Assembly: GCA_005778225.1 (NCBI GenBank)
Contig: SXPC01000108.1
Location: forward strand, 1 to 37,087
Direction of reading: 5' to 3'
From: Planctomyces sp.
GTDB lineage: Bacteria > Planctomycetota > Planctomycetia > Planctomycetales > Planctomycetaceae
Length of the DNA stretch: 37,087 nucleotides
Shown here: positions 18,008 to 25,343 of the stretch, in pieces
Layout: every line of letters starts with the position of its first letter
Numbering within the stretch: position 1 is the stretch's first letter
Program-made: the position numbers and the translations under genes
Notes under the pieces: model-generated
Told to the model about the DNA's origin: nothing
What the model saw: only the letters and a program-made list of their open reading frames with translations
Database searches by the model: none

Positions 18008-19456
18008 ATGCTCCAGGCCATCCGGTTTGCGATTCTCCTGATTGCGATTCTCGCTCTGACGCCGATCGCCGCCAACGCTGCCCCGCCGAACATTGTTCTG
18101 ATTCTTGCCGACGATCTCGGCCAAGGAGACCTCGGCTGCTACAACCCCAACTCGAAAATCCCGACACCACATCTTGATCAGCTGGCGCGAGAGGGGATGT
18201 GGTTTACGGATGCACATTCGCCGTCATCCGTTTGTACTCCGACACGTTATGCACTGCTCACGGGCACCTATGCGTGGCGGTCTCGCTTGAAGAAGGGTGT
18301 CCTCAACGGCTATGACCACCTGCTCATTGAACCTGAGAGGACAACGATTGCCCAAGTCCTACAGAAAGGTGGCTACCGAACGGCTTGTATCGGGAAATGG
18401 CATCTGGGGCTTCAGGCGTACGACGAATTCCACCCGAAGGCCCGGACCAATTTTGAGCAAGCATTGACCCCAGGCCCAAACAGCGTGGGCTTTCAGGAAT
18501 ACTTCGGCATTGCCGCGTCACTCGATATGCCCCCTTATGTGTTCATCCGCAATGACAGCCTGACCGCCCCCTTGAACTCAACGATCAACGGCAGCAAGGC
18601 GAAGCGTGATGGTGGTGAAGGCTACTGGCGCGAAGGACCGCTGGGGGAAGGGTTCACGCACATCAACGTTCTCCCCGAACTGACTCGCGAATCGCTGGCC
18701 TATCTGGATCGACAGTCGAACGACCAGCCGTTCTTTCTATACGTCCCTTTGACCTCCCCTCACACTCCCTGGCTGGCAACTCCCGAATGGGAAGGAAAGT
18801 CAAAAGCAGGCCCCTATGGTGATTTCGTCGCGATGACCGACGACGCGATCGGCCAGATCCTCGCGCGTCTGAAACAAATCGGCCTCGAGGAAAACACACT
18901 CGTCATCGTCACCAGCGATAACGGCGCGTACTGGAGACCGGTGGATATCAAGCAATATGATCACGACGGCGCCAACGGAAGACGCGGGCAGAAAGCAGAT
19001 ATCCACGAAGGAGGACACCGCATCCCCCTCATCGTGAAATGGCCAGGCGTGATCGCTGCGAATTCAAGCTCCGACCAGACCGTCTGCCTGACAGACCTTT
19101 ATGCCACGCTAGCAGAGACCGCAGGTCTCAAGGATTCGGCAACGCCCAGAGACAGCGTGAGCCTGCTGACAGTCTTGAACGCAACAGCAGAAGGCCCTGT
19201 CCGCGACACAACGATCCATCACTCCATCGACGGCATGTTCGCGATCCGCCACGGCGACTGGAAGCTGATCGCCGGTTTAGGATCAGGAGGATTCACAGCC
19301 CCGAAGCGAATCGAGCCCAGACCGGGAGAAGCGACCGGACAGCTCTACAATCTTAAAGAAGACCCCGCAGAGAAGGTCAACCTGTGGACCGAGCACCCGG
19401 AAATTGTGCTGGAATTGTTAGGGAAGTTGAATCAGACTCGCGGTGAAGAATGGTGA
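18008..19456 (+). CDS. Secreted arylsulfatase-type sulfatase
   Basis: A 482-residue type I sulfatase with a signal peptide (about 1-24, ending ANAAPP). PNIVLILADDLGQGDLGCY holds the calcium-binding Asp pair. C76-T-P-T-R80 is the signature in which Cys is converted to formylglycine by a separate maturation enzyme. GKWHLGL and the later TSDNGAYW motif complete the active site. The start has AGGAA at good distance. Planctomycetes encode many such enzymes for sulfated polysaccharides; the substrate cannot be told from sequence. It follows the kinase gene by 36 bp and could be co-transcribed. Confidence 0.95.
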   Translation: MLQAIRFAILLIAILALTPIAANAAPPNIVLILADDLGQGDLGCYNPNSKIPTPHLDQLAREGMWFTDAHSPSSVCTPTRYALLTGTYAWRSRLKKGVLNGYDHLLIEPERTTIAQVLQKGGYRTACIGKWHLGLQAYDEFHPKARTNFEQALTPGPNSVGFQEYFGIAASLDMPPYVFIRNDSLTAPLNSTINGSKAKRDGGEGYWREGPLGEGFTHINVLPELTRESLAYLDRQSNDQPFFLYVPLTSPHTPWLATPEWEGKSKAGPYGDFVAMTDDAIGQILARLKQIGLEENTLVIVTSDNGAYWRPVDIKQYDHDGANGRRGQKADIHEGGHRIPLIVKWPGVIAANSSSDQTVCLTDLYATLAETAGLKDSATPRDSVSLLTVLNATAEGPVRDTTIHHSIDGMFAIRHGDWKLIAGLGSGGFTAPKRIEPRPGEATGQLYNLKEDPAEKVNLWTEHPEIVLELLGKLNQTRGEEW

Positions 19457-19461
19457 CGCAT

Positions 19462-19505
19462 CTTGTCGGCTTCGCCGGTCCAGCCATAAACGGCTGGACC
19501 ACCCG
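19462..19505. repeat. Palindromic repeat, copy of the end of the 36745-36899 element
   Basis: CTTGTCGGCTTCGCCG is followed by the palindrome GGTCCAGCC-ATAAAC-GGCTGGACC and ACCCG. Nearly the same sequence occurs at 36856-36899. It lies between the convergent sulfatase and cysteine-desulfurase-like genes. Confidence 0.85.
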
Positions 19506-19507
19506 TT

Positions 19508-20689
19508 TCATGAACGCGATGTCGAAGTCACGATACTTTTCATCGCCTCCACAAACCGCACCACATCCCCTTCCGTCGTGGCATGTCCAATACTCGCTCT
19601 CAGCATCCCGCCCGACGCGAGCGTCCCGATGAATTCGTGGGCTTTCGGGGCGCAGTGTAACCCGGCTCGGACTTGGATGCCGAAGGAATCGTCGAGGATC
19701 GACGCGAGAATCTCTGGTTCAAAGCCATCGACGATCAGGCTGAGGACGCCGACCCGGTCGCTGGCGGGGACGTCGGGGTAGGCGAGAGACAGGCCTTCGA
19801 TTTCGAGGAGACGGTCGATGGCGAGTTGCGTCAGTTTCGCGGTGTTGGACTGGAGGGCTTCCACACCTTCCTTCAGCAGAAACTCAGCAGCAGCCCCCAA
19901 GCCGACGATGCCGGGGACATTGAGGCTGCCGGATTCAAATCTCGCGGGCATTTCCTCGGGGGCGAGGAGTTCTTCGGAGTTCGTGCCAGTGCCGCCGAGG
20001 CGGTAAGGGAGGACATGTTGTTCCATCTCTTCCCGGACGTACAGCAGGCCAGTCCCCAGAGGGCCGAGCAGCCCTTTGTGACCCGACATCGCGACGAAAT
20101 CAACCGCCATCGACGACAGAGACAGCGGCACATGCCCTGCCGTCTGGGCAGCGTCGATGAGGAAGAAGATATCCCGCTCCTGGCAGAGTTCGCCGATCGC
20201 TTGGACATCCTGCAGAATGCCGGTGACGTTGGAGGAATGGGTGACACAAGCGAGTCGGGTCTCTTCGGTGATGGCAGCGTCGATCGCAGCGGAGGTGATC
20301 CGACCGTTTTCATCTGGCTCAACCAGCGTGAACGAGATCGCGCCAAGTTCGTGTAACTGCGAGAGGGGGCGCAGGACGGAGTTGTGCTCGAAGACCGTCG
20401 CGATGACATGATCACCCGGGCGAAGCAGCCCCTGGAAGACAAAGTTCAGACTGTCGGTACAGCTGTAGGTGAACGCGAGTTGCCGCGGGTTTGTGACGCC
20501 GAGGAGTCTGGCCAGAGAGTTGCGGGACTGGTCCACGAGTCGGGCCGTCTCTTGAGCGCGTCGATAACCGCCACGACCGTAAGAGCCGCCGATGGTGCGC
20601 GAATACGCCTCGCTGGCCTGATAGACCGATTCCGGTTTAGGCCAGCTCGTGGCAGCGTGGTCGAGATAGAGGGGAGTCAACAGTGACAC
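19508..20689 (-). CDS. Cysteine desulfurase-like PLP enzyme (aminotransferase class V)
   Basis: A 393-residue fold-type I PLP enzyme. YLDHAATSWPKP is the usual N-terminus. D179 in FFLIDAAQTAGHVPL and K205 in AMSGHKGLLGP fit the cofactor-binding Asp and Schiff-base Lys. C346 in RAGLHCAPKAHE is the persulfide Cys of the SufS/CsdA-like branch. It would release sulfur from cysteine for Fe-S clusters or sulfur carriers. The neighbouring molybdopterin genes also need sulfur (MoaD thiocarboxylate), a possible link. The start is a GTG at 20689 or a TTG shortly after, with no strong ribosome binding site. Distinguishing a desulfurase from other class V enzymes needs comparison. Confidence 0.85.
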   Translation of the reverse strand: MSLLTPLYLDHAATSWPKPESVYQASEAYSRTIGGSYGRGGYRRAQETARLVDQSRNSLARLLGVTNPRQLAFTYSCTDSLNFVFQGLLRPGDHVIATVFEHNSVLRPLSQLHELGAISFTLVEPDENGRITSAAIDAAITEETRLACVTHSSNVTGILQDVQAIGELCQERDIFFLIDAAQTAGHVPLSLSSMAVDFVAMSGHKGLLGPLGTGLLYVREEMEQHVLPYRLGGTGTNSEELLAPEEMPARFESGSLNVPGIVGLGAAAEFLLKEGVEALQSNTAKLTQLAIDRLLEIEGLSLAYPDVPASDRVGVLSLIVDGFEPEILASILDDSFGIQVRAGLHCAPKAHEFIGTLASGGMLRASIGHATTEGDVVRFVEAMKSIVTSTSRS

Positions 20690-20729
20690 CGGTTTCTAAG
20701 AATCAGTTTGAAAACCTGAAAGAGAACAT

Positions 20730-20867
20730 TTCACCACAAAGGCTCAAAGGATTCAAAGTTTCACAAAGAAGAAATCAGAATGATCTAAATCAGATGTGAA
20801 ATCACAGGATGCTCGGCTCCTGTCATTTCTTCGTGAGTCTTTGTGTTCTTAGTGCCTTTGTGGTGAA
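20730..20867. repeat. Imperfect palindrome built from CACAAAG-type motifs
   Basis: The left arm TTCACCACAAAGGCTCAAAG pairs with the right arm CTTAGTGCCTTTGTGGTGAA, with further CACAAAG/CTTTGTG units inside. It fills the gap between moaA and the cysteine-desulfurase-like gene, which otherwise shows no gene. It is the same kind of element as 15780-15925. Confidence 0.8.
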
Positions 20868-20888
20868 TCTCCAAATGCAGAACAAAAA

Positions 20889-21890
20889 TCAGCCGCCGAT
20901 GGAGTGCATCGGGCGGTCGGGGCGGATGAACTTGGCGGCGTTGATTTCGTGACCTTCTTTTTTGTCCCAGATGGACTGACGGATGGCCAGACGAATTTCG
21001 TCGTCGCTGGCGTTTCCTCGCAGGAGGGACTTGATGTCCGTTTCTTCGAGGGAAAACAGACAGTTGCGGATTTTGCCGTCAGCGGTCAGACGGAAGCGAT
21101 TACAACTCCCGCAAAATGGCTGCGAGACCGACGCGATGAACCCAATCCGTCCCACGCCATCCGCGAACTGATACTCGCTGGCAGGGGCATGGGCATCATA
21201 TTCGCCGACGGGCAGAAGCGGGCCGAATTCACGGGCCAGTTCGTCGATGATCTCAGAGGCGAAGAGAACCTTGTCTCGTTCCCAGGCACGCTCTGCATCG
21301 AGAGGCATAAACTCGATAAAACGGATTTCCATTCCGGTTTCACGTGCCAGTCGGCCGAACGGGATGATCTCGGATTCGGTGATGCCTCGCATACTGACGG
21401 CGTTGATTTTGATCTTCTCAAAGCCGACTTCGCGTGCCGTCGTCAATCCTTCGATGACTTTTTCAAAGCCTTCACGCCTCGTGATCTGCTTGAACTTCAC
21501 GGGATCGAGGGCATCCAGGCTGACGTTCAGTCGTCGCAGCCCCGCTCGATAAAGTCGCTCGGCCTGGTCGGCGAGTAGGATGCCGTTGGTCGTCAGGCCA
21601 ATGTCTTCAATCCCCTCCACGTCTCGCAGCTGCTGGACAAGGACTTCCAGATTCTGTCGGACGAGAGGTTCGCCCCCTGTCAGACGGATCTTCCGGACGC
21701 CGAGGGGGATGGTCATCCTGACGAACCGCGTGATCTCTTCAAACGTGAGCAATTGAGGTTTCGGGAGAAACGTGACATTCTCTGCGGGCATGCAGTAAAA
21801 GCAGCGAATATTGCAGCGGTCGGTCACGCTGATCCGGAGGTTGTCGTGGACTCGACCGAAGGTATCGACGAGCGGGAGTTCGCGGTTCAT
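20889..21890 (-). CDS. moaA: GTP 3',8-cyclase (molybdenum cofactor biosynthesis protein A)
   Basis: A 333-residue radical-SAM enzyme that rearranges GTP to 3',8-cyclo-dihydro-GTP, the first step of molybdenum cofactor synthesis. The N-terminal cluster motif is C26-NIR-C30-FY-C33. The C-terminal cluster motif is C260-GS-C263 with C277 (KIRNC). The SAM-binding RLTGGEP and TTNG motifs are clear, and the protein ends in Gly-Gly as required for MoaA activity. Length is normal. Its ATG overlaps the moaE stop (ATGA), so the two are translationally coupled. The partner MoaC and the small subunit MoaD are not in the window. Confidence 0.96.
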   Translation of the reverse strand: MNRELPLVDTFGRVHDNLRISVTDRCNIRCFYCMPAENVTFLPKPQLLTFEEITRFVRMTIPLGVRKIRLTGGEPLVRQNLEVLVQQLRDVEGIEDIGLTTNGILLADQAERLYRAGLRRLNVSLDALDPVKFKQITRREGFEKVIEGLTTAREVGFEKIKINAVSMRGITESEIIPFGRLARETGMEIRFIEFMPLDAERAWERDKVLFASEIIDELAREFGPLLPVGEYDAHAPASEYQFADGVGRIGFIASVSQPFCGSCNRFRLTADGKIRNCLFSLEETDIKSLLRGNASDDEIRLAIRQSIWDKKEGHEINAAKFIRPDRPMHSIGG

Positions 21891-22339
21891 GAGCGAGCTC
21901 CCTCAGCAGAAGGGTGAACCCATTCGGTCGAGCCATCAGCCCAGTTTTCTTTCTTCCAGATCGGGACCGTCTCCTTGATGCGGTCCATCAGCCAGCTACA
22001 GGCCGCGAATGCTTCTTTGCGATGCCCGCTGGCCACACAGATCGCCACAGCCGTCTCAGCGAGTTCGAGTTTGCCGAGGCGGTGAATGATCGCGATGTGA
22101 TGGACGCCAAAATCAGACATCGCCGTTTCCGCGAGTCGTTCGAGTTCCGCTTGAGCGAGTTCGCGGTGGCCGTCATATTCCAGCCAGAGAGTTTGACGCC
22201 CTGTGGTCATCTCACGGACATTCCCCAGGAACAGGACAATGGCTCCAGAATCTTTCGACGTCACCGCGTCGACGAGACGCTGTGAATCGATCACGTCTTT
22301 CGTCAGAGTGACTTCGATACTGGGAATTCCGGTGGTCAT
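21887..22339 (-). CDS. moaE: Molybdopterin synthase catalytic subunit
   Basis: A 150-residue MoaE protein. With MoaD it inserts two sulfurs into cyclic pyranopterin monophosphate to form molybdopterin. Landmarks are GAIVLFLGNVRE, LEYDGHRELAQAELERLA, IIHRLGKLELAE and the active-site region ASGHRKEAF..CSWLMDRIKETVPIWKKE. The frame opens upstream to 22378, but MTTGIPSIEVTL at 22339 matches family length. It is the first gene of the moaE-moaA unit (4-nt overlap). MoaD is missing nearby and must be encoded elsewhere. Confidence 0.95.
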   Translation of the reverse strand: MTTGIPSIEVTLTKDVIDSQRLVDAVTSKDSGAIVLFLGNVREMTTGRQTLWLEYDGHRELAQAELERLAETAMSDFGVHHIAIIHRLGKLELAETAVAICVASGHRKEAFAACSWLMDRIKETVPIWKKENWADGSTEWVHPSAEGARS

Positions 22340-22437
22340 ACCACGATTATAGAGGTCCCCACGCGCAAAAACAGACACAGTCCTGACGAATCAGGCCTGT
22401 GTCTGAAAATGAGCCATCAAGCAATCGTATGCGATCT

Positions 22438-22560
22438 GTAGGGTCCGCTGTGCGGACCATCAATCGACATTCATTACCTGACCAGCTTTGGAATGTTTCT
22501 GAGAAGTTCCATCTTCTTATTCGTGACAACACGTATCACGGTCCGCACAGCGGACCCTAC
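22438..22560. repeat. 123-bp element with palindromic GTAGGGTCCGC ends
   Basis: GTAGGGTCCGCTGTGCGGACC at 22438-22458 returns as its reverse complement GGTCCGC-ACA-GCGGACCCTAC at 22540-22560. Each end is itself a hairpin. It sits between moaE and the first pilin-like gene. It shares outer GTAGGGT/ACCCTAC ends with the elements at 30605-30692 and 34020-34125. Confidence 0.88.
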
Positions 22561-22564
22561 GAGA

Positions 22565-22888
22565 TTAGTGCTTGGCGCCTTCGTAAACCGGTGCGTCGCA
22601 GGTAATGCCGCATTGGTTGTTATCACAATCATCCTGCTCGTCCCAGAAAACCGAGCCACGGGCATACGACTTGAACTGGCCGTTCCCCTTCTTGGCTGAG
22701 AAACCTGAGTACAGGAACGACTGGTTGAGCGTTCCGACAGCGTCGGCGACATCGTTGAGTTCAGCGACGACAGCGTGCTGAATTTCACTTAATCCGACGA
22801 CCAGTCCGACGACCAGCAGAGTCGCAATAAGGACCAGTTCTGCGGAGACGATGAATCCGCTCTGATCGAGGTAGAGATCTTTGAACAT
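22565..22888 (-). CDS. Pilin-like small protein, array copy 1
   Basis: A 107-residue protein of the family repeated five times here. The layout is a short cytoplasmic leader (MFKDLYLDQSG), a 20-residue hydrophobic helix starting GFIVSAELVLIATLLVVG, an amphipathic conserved stretch (SEIQHAVVAELNDVADAVGTLNQS), and a C-terminal Cys-rich end (DDCDNNQCGITCDAPV). This is the layout of small type IV or Flp-type pilins: leader ending in Gly, helix, short exposed tail. The start at 22888 has AAGGA upstream. Copy 1 is the most diverged of the four short copies at the C-terminus (YEGAKH). I infer an envelope or filament role; no function is established to my knowledge. Confidence 0.75.
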   Translation of the reverse strand: MFKDLYLDQSGFIVSAELVLIATLLVVGLVVGLSEIQHAVVAELNDVADAVGTLNQSFLYSGFSAKKGNGQFKSYARGSVFWDEQDDCDNNQCGITCDAPVYEGAKH

Positions 22889-22981
22889 TTGATTTTCCTT
22901 GTGCATGCGAAAACATACGTGCGTGCAGAGAGACCGCGCCTGCCATCTATCGGGCAGACAGCGACTAGCAAAGCTCACCAC

Positions 22982-23243
22982 ACACTCCGCCGGCTGAAGC
23001 GGATGAACTCACAACACTTTGTTAAGGCACACGCGATACCGCCGAGCATGCCAGTCGTGAGGAAAGCAATGGAATACGTTGAGCAGAAATCGGCGCAAGT
23101 CCTATATGCCAAGAGCATTGCGACATAATGAGCAGAGTCGCGAAATCTAGAAATTCAGCAAAAAAGAGGCTCGTTCGCCTGTCAAGCAGCCTTTACGTTG
23201 CCGGCCGCGCGCCTTGACAGCATCATTGACGCCACATCCGGCA
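22982..23243. other. Spacer between pilin-like copy 1 and the small membrane protein gene
   Basis: No gene is supported here. It should contain the promoter of copy 1 and the 3' end of the small membrane protein transcript. An inverted repeat (CTGTCAAG 23179-23186 / CTTGACAG 23213-23220) is followed on the minus strand by a small AGGC/GCCT stem and a run of Ts at 23160-23167. Confidence 0.5.
23160..23220 (-). terminator. Possible terminator after the small membrane protein gene
   Basis: On the minus strand, 24 nt after the stop codon, an 8-bp inverted repeat is followed by a small stem AGGC-GAACGA-GCCT and TCTTTTTT. The T-run is good but the final stem is short. Confidence 0.45.
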
Positions 23244-23408
23244 TCAATAGTTTTTCAGGACATCCAACTGGGTGACCAGATTCATCACGCTGAGCTGAAA
23301 AATCCCCTGCAGGCCAGCCATCAGAATCAGGACGACACCGAGGATCATCACCCCTTCTGAAACCCGGATCAGCCACAACGCCAGCAGTCCCAGAAAGACA
23401 ATCGCCAT
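23244..23408 (-). CDS. 54-residue membrane protein inside the pilin-like array
   Basis: A short gene: MAIVFLGLLALWLIRVSEG, then VMILGVVLILMAGLQGIFQL, then SVMNLVTQLDVLKNY and a TGA stop. It shows two hydrophobic segments (about 2-14 and 20-38) split by RVSEG, so it is probably an integral membrane hairpin. AAGGGG lies at good spacing before the ATG at 23408, which supports a real gene. It sits between array copies 1 and 2 on the same strand and could be an assembly or membrane-anchoring partner (inference). I do not recognise the family. Confidence 0.6.
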   Translation of the reverse strand: MAIVFLGLLALWLIRVSEGVMILGVVLILMAGLQGIFQLSVMNLVTQLDVLKNY

Positions 23409-23456
23409 GGGAATTCCCCTTGAGTATGAACGCAGCAGTCGACTGGAATTTTCTTA

Positions 23457-23497
23457 AGGAAAAGGTGGGATGATCACCAACAGTGACCATCCCACCC
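23457..23497 (-). terminator. Rho-independent terminator after pilin-like copy 2
   Basis: GGTGGGATGGTCAC / GTGATCATCCCACC form a long stem around a short loop, followed on the minus strand by TTTTCC. It lies about 30 nt past the copy 2 stop codon. Confidence 0.85.
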
Positions 23498-23527
23498 TGT
23501 TCGCAATCAATTCATATTCAACAACAA

Positions 23528-23854
23528 TTAGAGCTTCGGGCCTTCAACGACGGGAGCGTCGCAAGACAGGGCACATTGGTTGTTGTCGCAGTCATCAGTC
23601 TGGTCAACGAAGATAGAACCACGGGTGTAAGCAGCAGTGCCTGCACCGAATGATTTGGCTTTGTTGAAGCCGCTGAAGTAGTAGCTTTGGTTCAGTGAAC
23701 CAACAGCGTCAGCAACGTCGTTGAGTTCAGAAACAACAGCATGCTGAATCTCGCTCAGGCCGACGATCAGGCCGATAACGACGATCGTGGCAATCAGGAC
23801 GAGTTCTGCAGAGACGATGAATCCGGCTTCGTCGTTTAACAGGGCAGAGAACAT
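23528..23854 (-). CDS. Pilin-like small protein, array copy 2
   Basis: A 108-residue close paralogue of copy 3; the two are nearly identical from the leader (LLNDEAG) through the helix (GFIVSAELVLIATIVVIGL) and the segment SEIQHAVVSELNDVADAVGS, and again in the tail DQTDDCDNNQCALSCDAPVV. They differ mainly in the middle (NKAKSFGAGTAAYTRGSIFV). The frame is open to 23965, but that part overlaps the copy 3 terminator, so the ATG at 23854 is the start. The near identity in DNA as well as protein suggests recent duplication or gene conversion. Confidence 0.78.
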   Translation of the reverse strand: MFSALLNDEAGFIVSAELVLIATIVVIGLIVGLSEIQHAVVSELNDVADAVGSLNQSYYFSGFNKAKSFGAGTAAYTRGSIFVDQTDDCDNNQCALSCDAPVVEGPKL

Positions 23855-23920
23855 TGGGAAAACTTTCTGGAGTCTTAGCTTGTCTTGATGATAAATGGTC
23901 CGCAGGGGATAGCGTCCCTG

Positions 23921-23970
23921 GAAAAGAAGAAAGGCGGTGACCGAGCGTTTTAAGGGCTCCATCACCGCCT
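23921..23970 (-). terminator. Rho-independent terminator after pilin-like copy 3
   Basis: GGCGGTGATGGAGC and GCTCGGTCACCGCC pair around a short loop and are followed on the minus strand by TTTCTTCTTTT. It lies about 40 nt past the copy 3 stop and ahead of copy 2, so copies 2 and 3 are probably separate transcripts. Confidence 0.85.
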
Positions 23971-24010
23971 GTTGAAATCAACTTCAGCTAGCAGCCGAGG
24001 TCAGCTCAAA

Positions 24011-24337
24011 TTAGAGCTTAGGACCTTCAACAACTGGAGCGTCGCAAGACAGAGCACATTGGTTGTTGTCGCAGTCGTCGGTTTGATCAGCGAAGATAGA
24101 ACCGCGGGTGTAAGACTTGAAGCCAGCACCGAAAGACTTAGCAGCAGAGAAACCAGAGAAGAAGTAGCTTTGGTTCAGAGATCCGATCGCGTCAGCAACG
24201 TCGTTGAGTTCAGAAACAACAGCGTGTTGGATTTCGCTCAGGCCGACGATCAGACCGATAACAACGATAGTGGCAACCAGGACGAGTTCTGCAGAGACGA
24301 TGAAACCGGCTTCGTCGTTGAGAAGAGCTGTGAACAT
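24011..24337 (-). CDS. Pilin-like small protein, array copy 3
   Basis: A 108-residue member of the array: leader MFTALLNDEAG, helix GFIVSAELVLVATIVVIGL, conserved SEIQHAVVSELNDVADAIGSLNQSYFFSGF, and tail DDCDNNQCALSCDAPVVEG with three Cys. AAAGG precedes the ATG at about 10 nt. The upstream 60 nt or so resemble the leader of copy 4, and a possible sigma-54-type promoter lies about 230 nt upstream (24562-24577). It is presumably inserted in the inner membrane with the Cys-rich tail outside. Confidence 0.78.
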   Translation of the reverse strand: MFTALLNDEAGFIVSAELVLVATIVVIGLIVGLSEIQHAVVSELNDVADAIGSLNQSYFFSGFSAAKSFGAGFKSYTRGSIFADQTDDCDNNQCALSCDAPVVEGPKL

Positions 24338-24354
24338 GTGTTTGAACCTTTTTT

Positions 24355-24415
24355 TGAGAGAGACCGAGAGAACGGTGTGTATGTTTGTGATTCCTGATGG
24401 CAGCGACACCGCAAC
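24355..24415 (-). promoter_or_regulatory. Leader sequence conserved between copies 3 and 4
   Basis: On the minus strand TTGCGGTGT.GC..CC, then about 20 less conserved bases, CACCGTTCTCTC and CTCTCT recur at 25362-25420 upstream of copy 4. The shared leader could be duplicated promoter or untranslated sequence, or a functional RNA element; the sequence alone does not decide. Confidence 0.45.
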
Positions 24416-24561
24416 ACGAACTGTCAGGAAGAAGAGAGAGAATCCAAAGAGCAAACTGCAGGGATCCCGTTCCTGGTCATCCAGCGTCCTGGTGACCCAT
24501 TGACTCTGGCAGTCTGGTGAGCTGGAGAACTCGTTCAGTTGCCTGTCGAGAAAGTCCACAA

Positions 24562-24577
24562 TGCACTGGCAATGCCA
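24562..24577 (-). promoter_or_regulatory. Possible sigma-54 -24/-12 promoter upstream of copy 3
   Basis: On the minus strand TGGCAT-N5-GTGCA has the conserved GG and GC dinucleotides 12 bp apart, with one mismatch in each half to the TGGCAC-N5-TTGCA consensus. The distance to the gene (about 225 nt) is long. No similar site was found before the other copies. Confidence 0.3.
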
Positions 24578-24620
24578 ATTGGTCCAGTTTGATGCCGAAA
24601 TGCAACGCGAAGCGCGCACG

Positions 24621-24660
24621 AAAAAAGCCGCATCTCTTTATCGCTAAGAGAGATGCAGCC
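24621..24660 (-). terminator. Rho-independent terminator between copies 4 and 3
   Basis: GGCTGCATCTCT and AGAGATGCGGC pair around CTTAGCGATAA or similar, followed on the minus strand by TTTTTT. It lies about 360 nt past the copy 4 stop codon, so the copy 4 transcript may have a long 3' tail, or this ends another RNA. Confidence 0.8.
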
Positions 24661-25016
24661 AGATAGATTCTGCGTGTTGATTTAGTGAATCAGATTTATC
24701 CTGAGCAACATTGTGTTTCAATCAATGAACACGCCGGTTGCGCGAACCAGCAAAATTGCTTTACATCCAAGCGGAATTTCATCGCTAATCAAGCCTTTAT
24801 TTGCTTGAGGGCACTGAGTTGATTCATCGAGGCGAATGTCATCAGTATCAGTCAGGCCAAATCCTTGATCACAAATTCCTCGATTCGATCAGAAGGGGAC
24901 GCAAATACGTTGATGGTGATTGTTCTGGAAAAATATGCCGAGATAGTTCGAATCAAAAACTACCCCGGCACGGGCGTCGATAACACCAAAGATCAGGGGC
25001 AGAGGTAGGTTTGTGC
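24661..25016. other. Spacer downstream of pilin-like copy 4
   Basis: No gene is supported. The stretch is AT-richer than its surroundings. A GC-rich stem followed by GTAGTTTTTG on the minus strand near 24958-24980 is a weak second terminator candidate for copy 4. Confidence 0.35.
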
Positions 25017-25343
25017 CTAGAACACCAGACTTTCAAGAACGGGAGCGTTGCATGACAGGCTGGCCTGGTTCATGTCACAGTCATCCATCGGATCGAAAAA
25101 GGACGAACCGCGAGAAAATGACTTCAATGCACCACTGATCGAACTGGTTGCAGAGAAGCCTGTGTAGTAATAGCTGTGGTTGAGTGATCCCATAGCGTCA
25201 GCAACGTCGTTAAGTTCGCTGACCATCGCGTGCTGGATTTCGCTCAAACCAACAATCAGCCCAATGACCATGATAGTGGCCACTAAAACGAGTTCAGCAG
25301 ACAGGATAAAACCCGCATCATCATTCAGAAGTGAAGTAAACAT
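25017..25343 (-). CDS. Pilin-like small protein, array copy 4 (diverged)
   Basis: A 108-residue member with the standard leader and helix (LLNDDAG then GFILSAELVLVATIMVIGL) and SEIQHAMVSELNDVADAMGSLNHSY. Its tail is diverged: DDCDMNQASLSCNAPVLES has Ala where copies 1-3 have Cys, leaving two cysteines, and lacks the VxEGxK ending. Met is enriched compared with the other copies. It may be a specialised subunit or a copy drifting after duplication. The gene start and leader resemble copy 3. Confidence 0.73.
   Translation of the reverse strand: MFTSLLNDDAGFILSAELVLVATIMVIGLIVGLSEIQHAMVSELNDVADAMGSLNHSYYYTGFSATSSISGALKSFSRGSSFFDPMDDCDMNQASLSCNAPVLESLVF

Noticed and set aside
22889..23128. Plus-strand frame between pilin-like copy 1 and the small membrane protein
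   Set aside because: Overlaps the leader region of copy 1 on the opposite strand, no ribosome binding site, no features.
24801..24983. Plus-strand 60-codon frame in the pilin-like array
   Set aside because: AT-rich spacer, no ribosome binding site, no similarity to array members.
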